From Vagococcus fessus (GTDB lineage: Bacteria > Bacillota > Bacilli > Lactobacillales > Vagococcaceae), in assembly GCF_003987565.1 (NCBI RefSeq), contig NZ_NGJY01000001.1, forward strand, positions 1 through 64,000: a stretch of 64,000 nucleotides of DNA. Reading direction: 5' to 3'. Of the stretch, positions 16,468 to 26,234 are shown in pieces. The stretch's first letter is position 1; each line of letters starts with the position of its first letter. A program made the translations under genes and the position numbers. Under the pieces are notes generated by a model that saw only the letters and a program-made list of their open reading frames with translations, was not told the DNA's origin and did no database searches.

Positions 16468-18225
16468 ATGAGTATTTTCAAAAAATTAGGCTGGTTCTTT
16501 AAACAAGAACGAAAAGCTTACATTATTGGTGTCACGTCATTGATTTTAGTTTCTTTTCTACAAATCATTTCGCCACGTGTAATTGGTTTAGTTATTGATG
16601 AAATCAGTACTGGAAAGTTGACCGTTAAACGACTGGCGATGTGGATTGGATTATTAGTTGTCGTCGGTATTCTACAGTATTTATTACGTTATATCTGGCG
16701 TACAAATATTTGGGGAAGTGCAGCTAAGCTCGAAAAAAATATGAGACGCCAATTGTTCCATCATTTTACAGAGATGGACAATCAGTTTTATCAAAAATAC
16801 CGTACAGGAGATTTGATGGCTCATGCGACCAATGACCTGACGGCTATTCAAAATGTAGCAGGAGCAGGTATTTTAACATTTGCTGATTCAATGGTGAATG
16901 GCGGAGTAACCATCTTAGCAATGATTTTCTTTGTCGATTGGCGTTTAACGCTAATTGCTTTAATCCCACTGCCCTTACTAGCGTTTACTTCTAGAAAATT
17001 AGGTAGTAAATTACACGATGCTTTTAAAGTGCAACAAGAGGCTTTTTCAAGTATCAACGATAAGGCCCAAGAAAGTATCACGGGCATTAAAGTCATTAAA
17101 ACATTTGGTCAAGAAAAAGAAGATATCGAAGAGTTTGATTCAAAAATTAATGACGCTATTGGTAAGATAAAAAAAGTTATGCGTTTAGATTCACTATTTG
17201 ACCCGCTTATTACATTAATTATTGGGTTATCTTATATTTTAACGATTATTGTAGGGAGTAGTTTTATTATGTCTGGTGATATTACAATCGGACAGCTAGT
17301 TACATTTATTGATTATATTTCAATGTTAATTTGGCCAATGTTTGCCATAGGTCGTTTGTTTAATGTTATGGAAAAAGGGAATGCGAGTTACGACCGTGTT
17401 CAAGAATTACTTTCAGAACGTTCAACTATTATTGAGCCTGATAATGCGATTAAAGCACCAGCTAAAGGTGATTTAGCGATTAATATTGACAGATTTAGCT
17501 ATGATAAGTCAGAGCATGCGACATTAAAAGACATCGCAATTCATTTATCAGAAGGTCACACTTTAGGAGTTGTAGGTAAGACCGGTGCAGGGAAGACCAC
17601 ACTTCTTAAATTAATTATGCGTGAATATGACCAGTATAAAGGAAACATTACTTTTGGCGAGACGGATATCAGACAGTATTCATTTGATTCGATTTTAAAT
17701 GCTGTTGGGTATGTCCCACAAGATCATTTCCTATTCTCAATGACCATTCGTGATAACATTCGTTTTGGTGAACCTAGAGCCACGCAAGCCCAAGTGGAAG
17801 CTGCTGCAGAGTTAACGGCAGTTCATTCGGATATTAAAGGAATGCCAGAAGGTTACGATACGATGGTAGGAGAGCGTGGTGTCTCATTATCTGGGGGACA
17901 AAAACAGCGTTTATCTATCGCGAGAGCTGTTATTACAGAACCAGAACTACTAATTTTAGATGATGCACTGTCAGCTGTAGATGCAAAAACAGAAGAAAAA
18001 ATCTTACGTCATCTAAAAGAAGAACGTCAAAATAAAACGACAATCATTGCAGCTCACCGTTTAAGTAGTGTGATGCATGCAGAAGAAATTATTGTGATTG
18101 ATGAGGGAACAATCATTGAACGTGGGACTCATCAAGAGCTACTAGCATTAAACGGCTGGTACACGAAAATGTATGAACAACAGCAATTAGAAAATAAAAT
18201 TGAAGGAGGTAGCGCCGATGAGTAA
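16468..18225 (+). CDS. Heterodimeric ABC multidrug exporter, degenerate-site subunit
   Basis: 585 residues: six-helix transmembrane domain (1-320), then a nucleotide-binding domain with Walker A GKTGAGKT, intact signature LSGGQ and Walker B LLILDD followed by Asp rather than the catalytic Glu. It pairs with the next gene, whose signature is altered but which keeps the Glu, the complementary pattern of heterodimeric exporters such as BmrCD, LmrCD and EfrAB. ATG 16468 is 11 bases after AAGGAG; GTG 16456 overlaps that site. Overlaps the next gene by 8 nt. Likely exports drugs or lipids; substrate unknown. Confidence 0.94.
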   Translation: MSIFKKLGWFFKQERKAYIIGVTSLILVSFLQIISPRVIGLVIDEISTGKLTVKRLAMWIGLLVVVGILQYLLRYIWRTNIWGSAAKLEKNMRRQLFHHFTEMDNQFYQKYRTGDLMAHATNDLTAIQNVAGAGILTFADSMVNGGVTILAMIFFVDWRLTLIALIPLPLLAFTSRKLGSKLHDAFKVQQEAFSSINDKAQESITGIKVIKTFGQEKEDIEEFDSKINDAIGKIKKVMRLDSLFDPLITLIIGLSYILTIIVGSSFIMSGDITIGQLVTFIDYISMLIWPMFAIGRLFNVMEKGNASYDRVQELLSERSTIIEPDNAIKAPAKGDLAINIDRFSYDKSEHATLKDIAIHLSEGHTLGVVGKTGAGKTTLLKLIMREYDQYKGNITFGETDIRQYSFDSILNAVGYVPQDHFLFSMTIRDNIRFGEPRATQAQVEAAAELTAVHSDIKGMPEGYDTMVGERGVSLSGGQKQRLSIARAVITEPELLILDDALSAVDAKTEEKILRHLKEERQNKTTIIAAHRLSSVMHAEEIIVIDEGTIIERGTHQELLALNGWYTKMYEQQQLENKIEGGSADE

Positions 18226-20008
18226 TCAAAATCAGACAAATGAAAATGCCTGGTCTAAATCAATACCAGTCAAAGAACAAGTGACGATTGTCAAACGATT
18301 ATTACACTATGCGACTCCTTTTAAATGGCAATTTATAACCTCTATTGTATTATCTATTGTATTGTCAATTGTTAATATTATGATGCCTAAAATCATCCAA
18401 GTCTTAATAGATGGCTATCTAAAACCACAGAGTGCAACGGCACAAATTGTGTTATATTTTGCCTTGTTATACTTGGTTGCAACTATGGTTAAAGCTTTTA
18501 TTTGGTTCTTTCAACTGTACTTGTATTCTGTGGCATCGACAAATACTTTCCAACATATTAGAAGTCAGTTGTTTAAAAAAGTTCAGTCAATGGGAATGCG
18601 TTACTTTGACCAAACGCCAGCTGGTTCAATAGTGTCTAGAGTAACGAATGATACCGAGTCGTTATTTGATTTCTGGTACGTTTTCTTATACGTCTTAACT
18701 GGAATTTTCAGTGTGACAACATCTGTTATTGCAATGTACACGATTAGTCCAACGCTAGCTGGACTAGCCCTGTTATTTTTACCTGTTTTAATATTAGTGA
18801 TTTGGTTTTACCAAAAATTCAGCTCACGTGTTTACCGTAATATGCGTGAAAAGTTAAGTCAGTTGAATACTAAGTTAAACGAATCGATTTCAGGTATGAG
18901 TATTATTCAGCAGTTTAGACAAGAGAAACGTTTAGAAGAAGAGTTTGAAAAGACAAATGATGAGTATTTAAAAACGCGTTTCCAAATGATTAAGACCAAT
19001 TCATTGCTTTTAGCACCGATTATCAACTTATTAGTTGCGTTAGCGATTGCGATGGTACTTGGTTATTTTGGGTATTCATCTCTGACTCAACCATTAGAAG
19101 TCGGGCTGATTTTTGTCTTTATTTCTTATGTTCGTGCGTTTTTCCAACCGATGATTAATATGATGGATTCTCTAAGTGTCTTTCAAGATGGAATGGTAGC
19201 AGGAAGCCGTATCCTTAAAATTATGGATTATGACGAATTAGCACCAAGTCAAAATCCTGATGCAAGTGAAGAAATAGTAGAAGGTAAAATTGAATTTCGT
19301 AATGTGAGCTTTTCTTATGATGGCAAACATAACGTCTTAAATAACATTAGCTTTGTCGCAAATCCAGGTGAAACAGTGGCCTTAGTAGGTCATACAGGAA
19401 GTGGTAAAAGTTCGATTATAAATGTGATGATGCGTTTTTATGAATTCTATGAAGGTCAGATTTTAATTGATGACCGTGATATTAGAGAGTACCCAATGGA
19501 GGAGCTTCGTCGTAAGATGGGGTTAGTTTTACAAGATGCCTTTATGTTTTACGGTGATATCTCTGGCAATATTCGGTTGTTAGATAAAACTATTACAGAT
19601 GAGGAAATTAAAGCAGCTGCGGAATTTGTTCAAGCAGATAAATTTATTGAATCATTACCGGGAGGCTATCATGCGAAAGTTATTGAGCGTGGTGCCAGTT
19701 ATTCTAGTGGGCAACGTCAATTGATTTCATTTGCTAGAACGATTGTAACGGATCCTAAGATTTTAGTTTTAGATGAAGCAACAGCTAATATTGATACAGA
19801 GACCGAAAGTTTAATTCAAGAAGGATTGAAACGAATGCGTAAAGGTCGGACAACTTTAGCGATTGCTCACCGTCTTTCAACTATTCGTGATGCGGAGTTG
19901 ATTTTAGTCTTAGAAAAAGGCTCAATCGTAGAACGTGGTAATCATGATGAATTGATTGAACAAGAGGGATTGTACTACGATATGTATCGTCTACAAAAAA
20001 GCGAATAA
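18218..20008 (+). CDS. Heterodimeric ABC multidrug exporter, catalytic-site subunit
   Basis: 596 residues, full ABC half-transporter. Walker A is GHTGSGKS, Walker B is ILVLDEAT with the catalytic Glu, and the H-loop lies in IAHRLST. The signature is YSSGQ instead of LSGGQ, so the working ATP site is built from this Walker A/B and the partner's LSGGQ. ATG 18218 follows GAAGGAGG (spacing eight) located inside the partner's end; the 8-nt overlap implies coupled translation and equal amounts. Confidence 0.94.
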   Translation: MSNQNQTNENAWSKSIPVKEQVTIVKRLLHYATPFKWQFITSIVLSIVLSIVNIMMPKIIQVLIDGYLKPQSATAQIVLYFALLYLVATMVKAFIWFFQLYLYSVASTNTFQHIRSQLFKKVQSMGMRYFDQTPAGSIVSRVTNDTESLFDFWYVFLYVLTGIFSVTTSVIAMYTISPTLAGLALLFLPVLILVIWFYQKFSSRVYRNMREKLSQLNTKLNESISGMSIIQQFRQEKRLEEEFEKTNDEYLKTRFQMIKTNSLLLAPIINLLVALAIAMVLGYFGYSSLTQPLEVGLIFVFISYVRAFFQPMINMMDSLSVFQDGMVAGSRILKIMDYDELAPSQNPDASEEIVEGKIEFRNVSFSYDGKHNVLNNISFVANPGETVALVGHTGSGKSSIINVMMRFYEFYEGQILIDDRDIREYPMEELRRKMGLVLQDAFMFYGDISGNIRLLDKTITDEEIKAAAEFVQADKFIESLPGGYHAKVIERGASYSSGQRQLISFARTIVTDPKILVLDEATANIDTETESLIQEGLKRMRKGRTTLAIAHRLSTIRDAELILVLEKGSIVERGNHDELIEQEGLYYDMYRLQKSE

Positions 20009-20040
20009 AAAAAGTGTTCCCGTTAGGGAACACTTTTTTT
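20007..20040. terminator. Bidirectional terminator between ABC and MATE genes
   Basis: A-run plus GTGTTCCC, loop GTTA, GGGAACAC plus T-run: 15-bp perfect stem serving both convergent units. Confidence 0.95.
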
Positions 20041-21394
20041 ATTTTTGAACGATAGTTGATTTGGTACGCCAGACACCTGATTTCCACCGGTAAATCATTA
20101 AGAAACTCCGGAGTATTTCATCGATAGAGTAGGCAATCCATACACCAACTAAACCAAGACCAGCTTTGATAGCTAGACCATAAGAGAATGGTAAGCTAAT
20201 TACCCAAAGGACCATTAAACTTGCGAATAATGGGAATTTGACATCGCCAGAGGCATTAAGTGCATTTACCATCACCATGTTAATTGAGCGAGCTGCTTCA
20301 AGCAGAATATCTACTAAGAAGACCCATTTTGCAATTTCGATAACTTCAGGGTTGGTAGTAAAGATTCCCATGATTGGTTCAATGAAGATGAATGTTAAAA
20401 TACTAATCACAAGTGAGCAACATGTGGCGATGACAATCGTACGAATCCCACGTGTGTATGCATCATCTAATTCACGCGCCCCAACTTTACGTCCAATCAT
20501 GATTTGATTCCCTTGTGCTAATGAATTGGCAATCAGGTAGACAAATTGTGTAATCGCCGTGATGTATGATTTAGCAACGAGAACACTTTGACCAAGAGAT
20601 GCCACAATCATCGTTACGACGATTTGAGCAGCTTGGTAAGAGAAAGCCTCACCTGATGAAGGCAGACCTAGTGTTAGGATACTCTTAATATAAGGGACTG
20701 AGAATAATTTCGGATGCGTTTTTAAAATGTTGTATTTAACATGCTTGATAAGTAAACGAGAAGCAATGATTAAGCCCATTGTATTCCCGAAAACACTTGC
20801 CCAAGCTAAGCCATTTACACCAAAGTTTGGTAAGCCGAATGGGCTGTACAAGGCAAAGTAATTTCCAATAACAGCTAAGATACTTGATGTCATTGGAATC
20901 AGTAAAGCTGGACGAGTTAGCCCATGACTTCTTAAAACAGCAACTATTGTCGCAGTAATCGAAGAGATGAATAAGCTTCCGCCGTAGACTTGAATGTAGC
21001 CTTTTCCGATGTTAACCAAATCAGCATCAAGGTTCATAAATTGAAGCAACTGACTAGGGAATAGGATAAAGACTAAACTGATTGTCGCACCAATTGCAAC
21101 GGAACCGAATAGAGCAGTTGTGATAACCGTTGGAATTTCCCCTCGACGTTTCGCTCCTATTAATTGAGCGATGATGATTTGAGTTCCGACGGTGATAAAG
21201 CCGTAGACAAAAACGGACAAGTTAAGCAGCTGGTTCGCTGCTCCAACGGCCGCAACGGCAGGTTCAGAGTGACTGGAAATCATAAAGACATTGATATTAC
21301 CGATAATAACACGTAGAAAAATCTCTACGAAAATTGGCCAGCTTAGAAATATCAATTCTTTATCTGAAATATTTAGTTTGAATTTAGATGGCAT
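20039..21394 (-). CDS. MATE family efflux transporter
   Basis: 451 residues with about 12 membrane helices in two homologous halves, as in the MATE (NorM/DinF) family of cation-coupled multidrug exporters. Conserved-looking pieces include the N-terminal LSWPIFVEIFLRVIIGNINVFMIS, GANQLLNLSVF and QIIIAQLIGAKRRGE. ATG 21394 is five bases after AGGGAGGA; the longer frame start at 21436 lies upstream of that site. Convergent with the ABC exporter. Confidence 0.92.
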   Translation of the reverse strand: MPSKFKLNISDKELIFLSWPIFVEIFLRVIIGNINVFMISSHSEPAVAAVGAANQLLNLSVFVYGFITVGTQIIIAQLIGAKRRGEIPTVITTALFGSVAIGATISLVFILFPSQLLQFMNLDADLVNIGKGYIQVYGGSLFISSITATIVAVLRSHGLTRPALLIPMTSSILAVIGNYFALYSPFGLPNFGVNGLAWASVFGNTMGLIIASRLLIKHVKYNILKTHPKLFSVPYIKSILTLGLPSSGEAFSYQAAQIVVTMIVASLGQSVLVAKSYITAITQFVYLIANSLAQGNQIMIGRKVGARELDDAYTRGIRTIVIATCCSLVISILTFIFIEPIMGIFTTNPEVIEIAKWVFLVDILLEAARSINMVMVNALNASGDVKFPLFASLMVLWVISLPFSYGLAIKAGLGLVGVWIAYSIDEILRSFLMIYRWKSGVWRTKSTIVQK

Positions 21395-21649
21395 AGAATT
21401 CCTCCCTTTATAATAGGTTGTTTTATTTGTGTTCATAAATTGATAACTTTAAAAACTACTAAGTGTAATTTTATAGTAATAGCTTTCAAAGTCAATAGTA
21501 TCTGAGGGATATGGAAGAAAAAAAGAAATTTGGTCAAAGTGACAGAAAAATTATTAACTCTGTCAGTTATAAATGTAGGCAGAAGTGTAGACAAAGTAGG
21601 AGGATAACGTTAAAGTAATAGAAGAAATTAACTTAAAGGATGTGTCTAA

Positions 21650-22567
21650 ATGCGTGACGTAATTATTATTGGAGCAGGACCTGGTGGGATGACTGCCGCG
21701 TTATATGCTTCTCGTGCTGAGTTATCTGTAATGGTACTTGAAGGCGGTATCCCAGGTGGACAAATGAATAACACTGCAGAAGTTGAAAACTACCCAGGTG
21801 TTGGGGTTGTACAAGGACCTGAATTAGCAAGTAAAATGTTAGAAGATTCAAGTAACTTTGGTGCAGAGCATGCTTATGGCTTTGTCACAGGAATTGAAGA
21901 CCACGGCGATTATAAAACTGTTGTAACTGATGATGCACGCTATGATACAAAAACAGTTATCATTGCAACTGGTTCAGAACATCGTAAATTAGGCGTTCCT
22001 GGTGAAGAAGAATTTGGCGGACGTGGTGTTTCTTACTGTGCGGTTTGTGATGGCCCATTCTTCCGTAACAAACACTTAATTGTGATTGGTGGAGGAGATT
22101 CAGCGGTCGAAGAAGGGAGCTATTTAACTCAAGTGGCTTCTAAAGTAACCGTTATTCACCGCCGTGATAAATTAAGAGCACAAAAACTTTTACAAGAGCG
22201 TGCGTTTAATAACGAAAAAATGGAATTTATCTGGAATACAACGGTAGAAGAAATTGTAGGAAATGACCGCCAAGTGACAGGACTACGTTTGAAAAATGTT
22301 GAGACAGGCGATGTCACTGAGATGGATGCAGATGGTGTCTTCATTTATGTAGGACTAGACCCATTATCAGAGCCATTCAAATCATTAGGGATTACTAATG
22401 AAGAAGGTTGGATTGAGACAGATGCTACAATGGCAACATCAGTTCCTGGGATTTATGCTATTGGAGATGTTCGTGCAACAGTATTACGCCAAATCGCAAC
22501 AGCTGTTGGAGATGGTAGTATTGCAGGACAAGAAGTCTACAAATATATTGAAGCGTTAAACGATTAA
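21650..22567 (+). CDS. trxB: Thioredoxin reductase
   Basis: 305 residues. FAD-binding GAGPGGMTAALYASR at 8-22, redox-active CAVC at about 132-135 (YCAVCDGPFF), NADPH-binding GGGDSAVEEG, and the C-terminal FAD motif AIGDVR. Reduces thioredoxin with NADPH; feeds thiol proteins such as the thioredoxin-like protein encoded at 28957. ATG 21650 after AAAGGA. Its own unit, followed by a terminator. Confidence 0.96.
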   Translation: MRDVIIIGAGPGGMTAALYASRAELSVMVLEGGIPGGQMNNTAEVENYPGVGVVQGPELASKMLEDSSNFGAEHAYGFVTGIEDHGDYKTVVTDDARYDTKTVIIATGSEHRKLGVPGEEEFGGRGVSYCAVCDGPFFRNKHLIVIGGGDSAVEEGSYLTQVASKVTVIHRRDKLRAQKLLQERAFNNEKMEFIWNTTVEEIVGNDRQVTGLRLKNVETGDVTEMDADGVFIYVGLDPLSEPFKSLGITNEEGWIETDATMATSVPGIYAIGDVRATVLRQIATAVGDGSIAGQEVYKYIEALND

Positions 22568-22609
22568 TCGTGTTAAACTAAACATAACTTTTAATCAGGA
22601 AACTTATAG

Positions 22610-22641
22610 AAAGACTTGGACAAAAGTTCAAGTCTTTTTTT
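22610..22641 (+). terminator. Terminator of trxB
   Basis: AAGACTTG/CAAGTCTT stem (from 22610, returning at about 22629) followed by seven T residues. Confidence 0.85.
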
Positions 22642-22661
22642 GATGAGGTGTGTGATGAAGC

Positions 22662-23222
22662 ATGTTTGAAACTAAAGTAAGAGAAATTATAGAAAATAAT
22701 CAAGAAATCATGGACGTGTTAACGATTATCGAAGAGTTAAATTTAAAAGAAGGATGCTTGTGCGCAGGCACTATTCGGAATTTAATTTGGCAAGAGTTGT
22801 TCGAGGACTCAAAAGGCTCAAAGATTTTGACTGATGTGGATGTTATTTTCTTTGATCCAGAGATGAGTTACGATGAGACGCTGAAGCGAGAGAAAGAATT
22901 AAATAGTAATACTCCTAACTATCAATGGGAATTAAAAAATCAAGTGTATATGCACGTTCATCATCCAAACCAAACTCCTTACAAGTCAGTTGAAGATGCA
23001 ATATCTAATTTTCCAGAACGATGTACAGCTGTTGGAGCGTATCTCAAAAATGGTAGGTTACAATTAATAGCACCATTTGGATGGGAAGATAATATAACAG
23101 GGATAGTGCGACCAACACCTAGTTTTAGTGAGTCCTTAACTCATTTAGCGTATTATAAAAAGAGAGTAGTGTCGAAGGATTGGCAGATTAGATGGCCTAA
23201 ATTAATCATTAAAGAGGACTAA
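22662..23222 (+). CDS. Nucleotidyltransferase-like protein (DUF925/NTP_transf_6 family)
   Basis: 186 residues. It matches the DUF925 nucleotidyltransferase-like family: CLCAGTIRNLIWQ at about 33-45, the acidic DVDVIFFDPE (62-71), and the C-terminal AVGAYLKNGRLQLIAPFGWEDN and RPTP. Molecular function unknown; the family resembles nucleotidyltransferase folds. The start ATG at 22662 has only a distant GAGGTG, so translation may be weak. Followed by tmcAL after 15 nt, probably in one unit. Confidence 0.82.
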   Translation: MFETKVREIIENNQEIMDVLTIIEELNLKEGCLCAGTIRNLIWQELFEDSKGSKILTDVDVIFFDPEMSYDETLKREKELNSNTPNYQWELKNQVYMHVHHPNQTPYKSVEDAISNFPERCTAVGAYLKNGRLQLIAPFGWEDNITGIVRPTPSFSESLTHLAYYKKRVVSKDWQIRWPKLIIKED

Positions 23223-23237
23223 AAAGAGGTGAAAAAT

Positions 23238-24413
23238 ATGTTGAAAAGTTGTGGTGTTATTGTGGAGTATAATCCTTTTCATAATGGTCATCAGTATCAT
23301 TTAGAAATGGCGCATGAAGCAAGTCAAGCAGATGTAGTAGTGGCTGTTATGAGTGGAAATTTTTTACAAAGAGGGGAACCAGCAATACTTGATAAATGGA
23401 CAAGAGCAAAGGAAGCTATTGAAAACGGTGCTGACTTGGTTATTGAATTACCAGTCGCTTCAGCTGTTCAGTCTGCAGATTATTTTGCCAAAGGAGCAGT
23501 TAGAGTGCTGCATGAACTAGGCGTGTCCTCACTATGCTTTGGGACGGATAGTGAAGAGGAATTAGACTATGATCAATTTGCACGCTTTAATGAAGAAAAT
23601 CAAAATGAAATTAATGAAACCTTTCAGTCGCTGAATCATCTAGGATTAAGTTATCCGCAACAAATGAATGAAGTGTACCGACTGTTGCTACCAGATTGGC
23701 CGGTGTCAAATCAATCACCTAATCATATATTAGGGATGAGTTATGCTAAAGAAAATCAAAAATATGCTAAACCTATGTCACTGTTTCCAATAAAACGCCA
23801 AGTCTCTAACTATCACGATAAAGAACTGAATGGCACCAAGTTTGCAAGTGCTACGGCTATTCGAGAAGCTGTATTAGCTGATAAATTTGAGGATTTAGCT
23901 GATGTGATACCAGTCGAAACACTTAACGACCTAAAGGGGAACGATCCGATTGACTGGGAAAAAGCTTGGCCGTTCTTAAAGTATCAGTTGATGGTCAACT
24001 CAGAAGAGGAACTAAGATCAATTTATCAGATGGTTGAAGGCATAGAATATCGTTTAAAAGAGATGGTATTAAAAGCTAATTCGTTTGAAGAATTTGTAAC
24101 ATTAGTTAAAACCAAACGATTTACTTGGACTAGAATTCAGCGCTTATGTGTTTATGTACTCTTACAATTAACCGAAGCAGAAGTAACACAAAGTTGGGAA
24201 CAACCTTATTTAAGGATTTTGGGATTTAATAAAGTAGGGCAAGTATTCATGAAGCAACAACGTAAAATGGTTAGCTCTCCTGTCATCAGTAATTTGAAAA
24301 AAGAGCATCAGAAGATTGCAGAATTGGATATTAGAGCAGGATTAGTGTATGAATTAATAACTGGAAAAAATAACAAACAAGATTTTTATAGAATACCACA
24401 TATCAAAAAATAA
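23238..24413 (+). CDS. tmcAL: tRNA(Met) cytidine acetate ligase (TmcAL)
   Basis: 391 residues, the YlbM/TmcAL family, which uses ATP and acetate to acetylate C34 of elongator tRNA-Met. The nucleotidyltransferase motif is VEYNPFHNGHQYHL (10-23, with HxGH), followed by MSGNFLQRGEPAILDKWTRA. The ISTSIR-like late motif appears as SATAIREA. ATG 23238 after AAAGAGGTG; the GTG at 23229 overlaps that site. A weak hairpin follows. Confidence 0.93.
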   Translation: MLKSCGVIVEYNPFHNGHQYHLEMAHEASQADVVVAVMSGNFLQRGEPAILDKWTRAKEAIENGADLVIELPVASAVQSADYFAKGAVRVLHELGVSSLCFGTDSEEELDYDQFARFNEENQNEINETFQSLNHLGLSYPQQMNEVYRLLLPDWPVSNQSPNHILGMSYAKENQKYAKPMSLFPIKRQVSNYHDKELNGTKFASATAIREAVLADKFEDLADVIPVETLNDLKGNDPIDWEKAWPFLKYQLMVNSEEELRSIYQMVEGIEYRLKEMVLKANSFEEFVTLVKTKRFTWTRIQRLCVYVLLQLTEAEVTQSWEQPYLRILGFNKVGQVFMKQQRKMVSSPVISNLKKEHQKIAELDIRAGLVYELITGKNNKQDFYRIPHIKK

Positions 24414-24425
24414 GATACTTCATTG

Positions 24426-24450
24426 GCACGCTCATAAGGGCGTGCTATTA
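24426..24450 (+). terminator. Weak terminator after tmcAL
   Basis: GCACGC/GCGTGC (24426-24431 and 24440-24445) with an 8-nt loop, followed by TATTATTAT rather than a pure T-run. Confidence 0.6.
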
Positions 24451-24494
24451 TTATCCGTATTGGATGTGGTTAAGTGAGCATGTATAAGAGATAA

Positions 24495-24626
24495 AGTACA
24501 TTTGAAAAGATCAGTGCAGGAAATATTTTTATGGGGTTTGCCTATACAAAGTGGATGAAGCCTAATGATGGTGTAACAAGTGTTGCAATGATATTAGAAA
24601 AAATGACATCCTTCCGCCTTGCTTAA
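24495..24626 (+). pseudogene. Possible short ORF or gene fragment
   Basis: The frame stays open for 43 codons to a TAA at 24624-24626 and reads like protein (MGFAYTKWMKPNDGVTSV from the ATG at 24531, with a weak CAGGAAA 10 bases upstream). No complete gene surrounds it. It may be a 31-residue small protein or the end of a decayed gene; I do not recognise the family. The rest of the 383-bp gap between tmcAL and the YebC gene (24414-24805) shows only the weak hairpin and AT-rich DNA. Confidence 0.25.
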
Positions 24627-24805
24627 TTTTTTTTAGAAGCGAAAGAAAAAGGTCAATTAGTTTAATTTTAAAATGAAAAATAACATATTTAAAGAGAATT
24701 TCTTTTATGTCGTTCAGAATAAAATATAAATAATCCTTAACAAATAGCGGAATACTTAGTATAATGAACAAGTATAAAAATTGAACTAGGAAAGAGATGA
24801 ATATA

Positions 24806-25519
24806 ATGGGTCGTAAGTGGGAAAATATTAAAGAAAAAAAAGCTGGAAAAGATTCAGCTAATAGTAAGATATATGCAAAATTTGGCGTAGAGATTTACGT
24901 TGCTGCAAAACAAGGGGAACCAGATCCGGCTCTAAACCAAAAGTTACAGTCAGTTATTGATCGTGCTAAAACATACAATGTGCCAAAACACGTTATTGAT
25001 CGTGCTATCGATAAAGCGAAAGGTTCAAGTGATGAAACATTCTCAGAGTTACGTTATGAAGGTTTCGGACCAAACGGCTCAATGATTATTGTTGATGCTC
25101 TTACAAACAATGCTAACCGTACAGCATCAGATGTTCGTGCAGCGTATGGTAAAAATGGCGGTAACATGGGTGTGAGTGGTGCGGTTGCTTACATGTTTGA
25201 TAATACAGCAGTTTTCGCTTACGAAGGTGATAATGCAGATGAAATGTTTGAAACGTTATTAGAAGCAGACATCGAAGTACGCGACGTTATGGCAGAAGCA
25301 GGTCAAGTTATCATTTATGCTGAACCAGAAGATTTCAATAATGTTCGTAACGCTTTACAAGAAAATGGCGTAAAAGAATTTACAGTAGCTGAATTAGAAA
25401 TGTTAGCTCAAAATGAAGTTAGTCTTGAAGGTGAAGATTTAGAAAAATTTGAAAAATTAATCGATGTGTTAGAAGATTTAGACGATGTTCAAAAAGTTCA
25501 CCACAATGTAGAGTTATAA
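24806..25519 (+). CDS. YebC/PmpR family protein (TACO1 homologue)
   Basis: 237 residues, three-domain YebC fold. It begins [16 protein letters not shown] and shows the family blocks [29 protein letters not shown] and [15 protein letters not shown]. Described as a transcription regulator in several bacteria and, more recently, as a translation factor that helps ribosomes at proline stretches. ATG 24806 has the better spacing from AGGAAA than ATG 24797. The proline-rich surface proteins at the right end could be clients if the translation role holds; that is inference. Confidence 0.93.
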   Translation: MGRKWENIKEKKAGKDSANSKIYAKFGVEIYVAAKQGEPDPALNQKLQSVIDRAKTYNVPKHVIDRAIDKAKGSSDETFSELRYEGFGPNGSMIIVDALTNNANRTASDVRAAYGKNGGNMGVSGAVAYMFDNTAVFAYEGDNADEMFETLLEADIEVRDVMAEAGQVIIYAEPEDFNNVRNALQENGVKEFTVAELEMLAQNEVSLEGEDLEKFEKLIDVLEDLDDVQKVHHNVEL

Positions 25520-25529
25520 TAGTAAGGAA

Positions 25530-25556
25530 AAAAGATCGTTTACGGTCTTTTTTTTT
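25530..25556 (+). terminator. Terminator of the YebC gene
   Basis: AAAAGATCG, loop TTTA, CGGTCTTTT with one G-T pair, then a T-run. Confidence 0.88.
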
Positions 25557-25716
25557 ATAAATATCAATCTATTATTAAAGTTTAGCTAAAATAAAATGTA
25601 AATAGCAAAAATAATCAGTTATATGATATAGTTTATAGGAATACTTTTTGGCAGAGGCTTGTTTAATAGAGTCAGCTAGTAAGTAGATTTATATTAAAGG
25701 GTTTGGAGAGGATAAC

Positions 25717-26229
25717 ATGAAACAATTACCCAACATACTGACTTTGTTAAACTTAACAAGTGGGTTACTATCGATTATATTTACAATGGAAGGTAATTTA
25801 GACCTAGCGGCTGTATTTATTTTACTAGGAGCATCTTTTGATGCTGTTGATGGTAGAGCAGCAAGACGAGTTGGTAATTCATCAGATTTTGGTAAGGAAT
25901 TAGATTCATTAGCGGATATCGTGACTTTCGGGACAGCACCAATGATTATGTTATTGACGACAGCAGGTCATCCATTAGTCAAATTATTTGTAGCTATTAT
26001 TTATTTAAGTTGCGCAGCGATCCGTTTAGCAAGGTTTAATTCAGAACAAAGTAAGCTGAAAGTATTTATTGGTTTACCAGTTCCAGGAGCAGCCTTATTG
26101 AGTTTGTTGGCCTATTTTGAAGTCAATCGTTTATTAGTTTACTATATTATCGTTATTGCTTTAGGCATTTTAATGGTGAGTAATTTAAGATTACCTAATT
26201 TTAAAAATATAGAACCGGATGAGGAGTAA
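25717..26229 (+). CDS. pssA: CDP-diacylglycerol-serine O-phosphatidyltransferase
   Basis: 170 residues, membrane-bound CDP-alcohol phosphatidyltransferase. The motif DG(x)2AR(x)8G(x)3D(x)3D is complete at about 48-70 (DGRAARRVGNSSDFGKELD). Makes phosphatidylserine from CDP-diacylglycerol and serine. Followed by psd after 5 nt and then a DedA gene: together these make phosphatidylethanolamine. ATG 25717 after GGAGAGG. I expect about six membrane helices. Confidence 0.93.
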   Translation: MKQLPNILTLLNLTSGLLSIIFTMEGNLDLAAVFILLGASFDAVDGRAARRVGNSSDFGKELDSLADIVTFGTAPMIMLLTTAGHPLVKLFVAIIYLSCAAIRLARFNSEQSKLKVFIGLPVPGAALLSLLAYFEVNRLLVYYIIVIALGILMVSNLRLPNFKNIEPDEE

Positions 26230-26234
26230 GTAGT

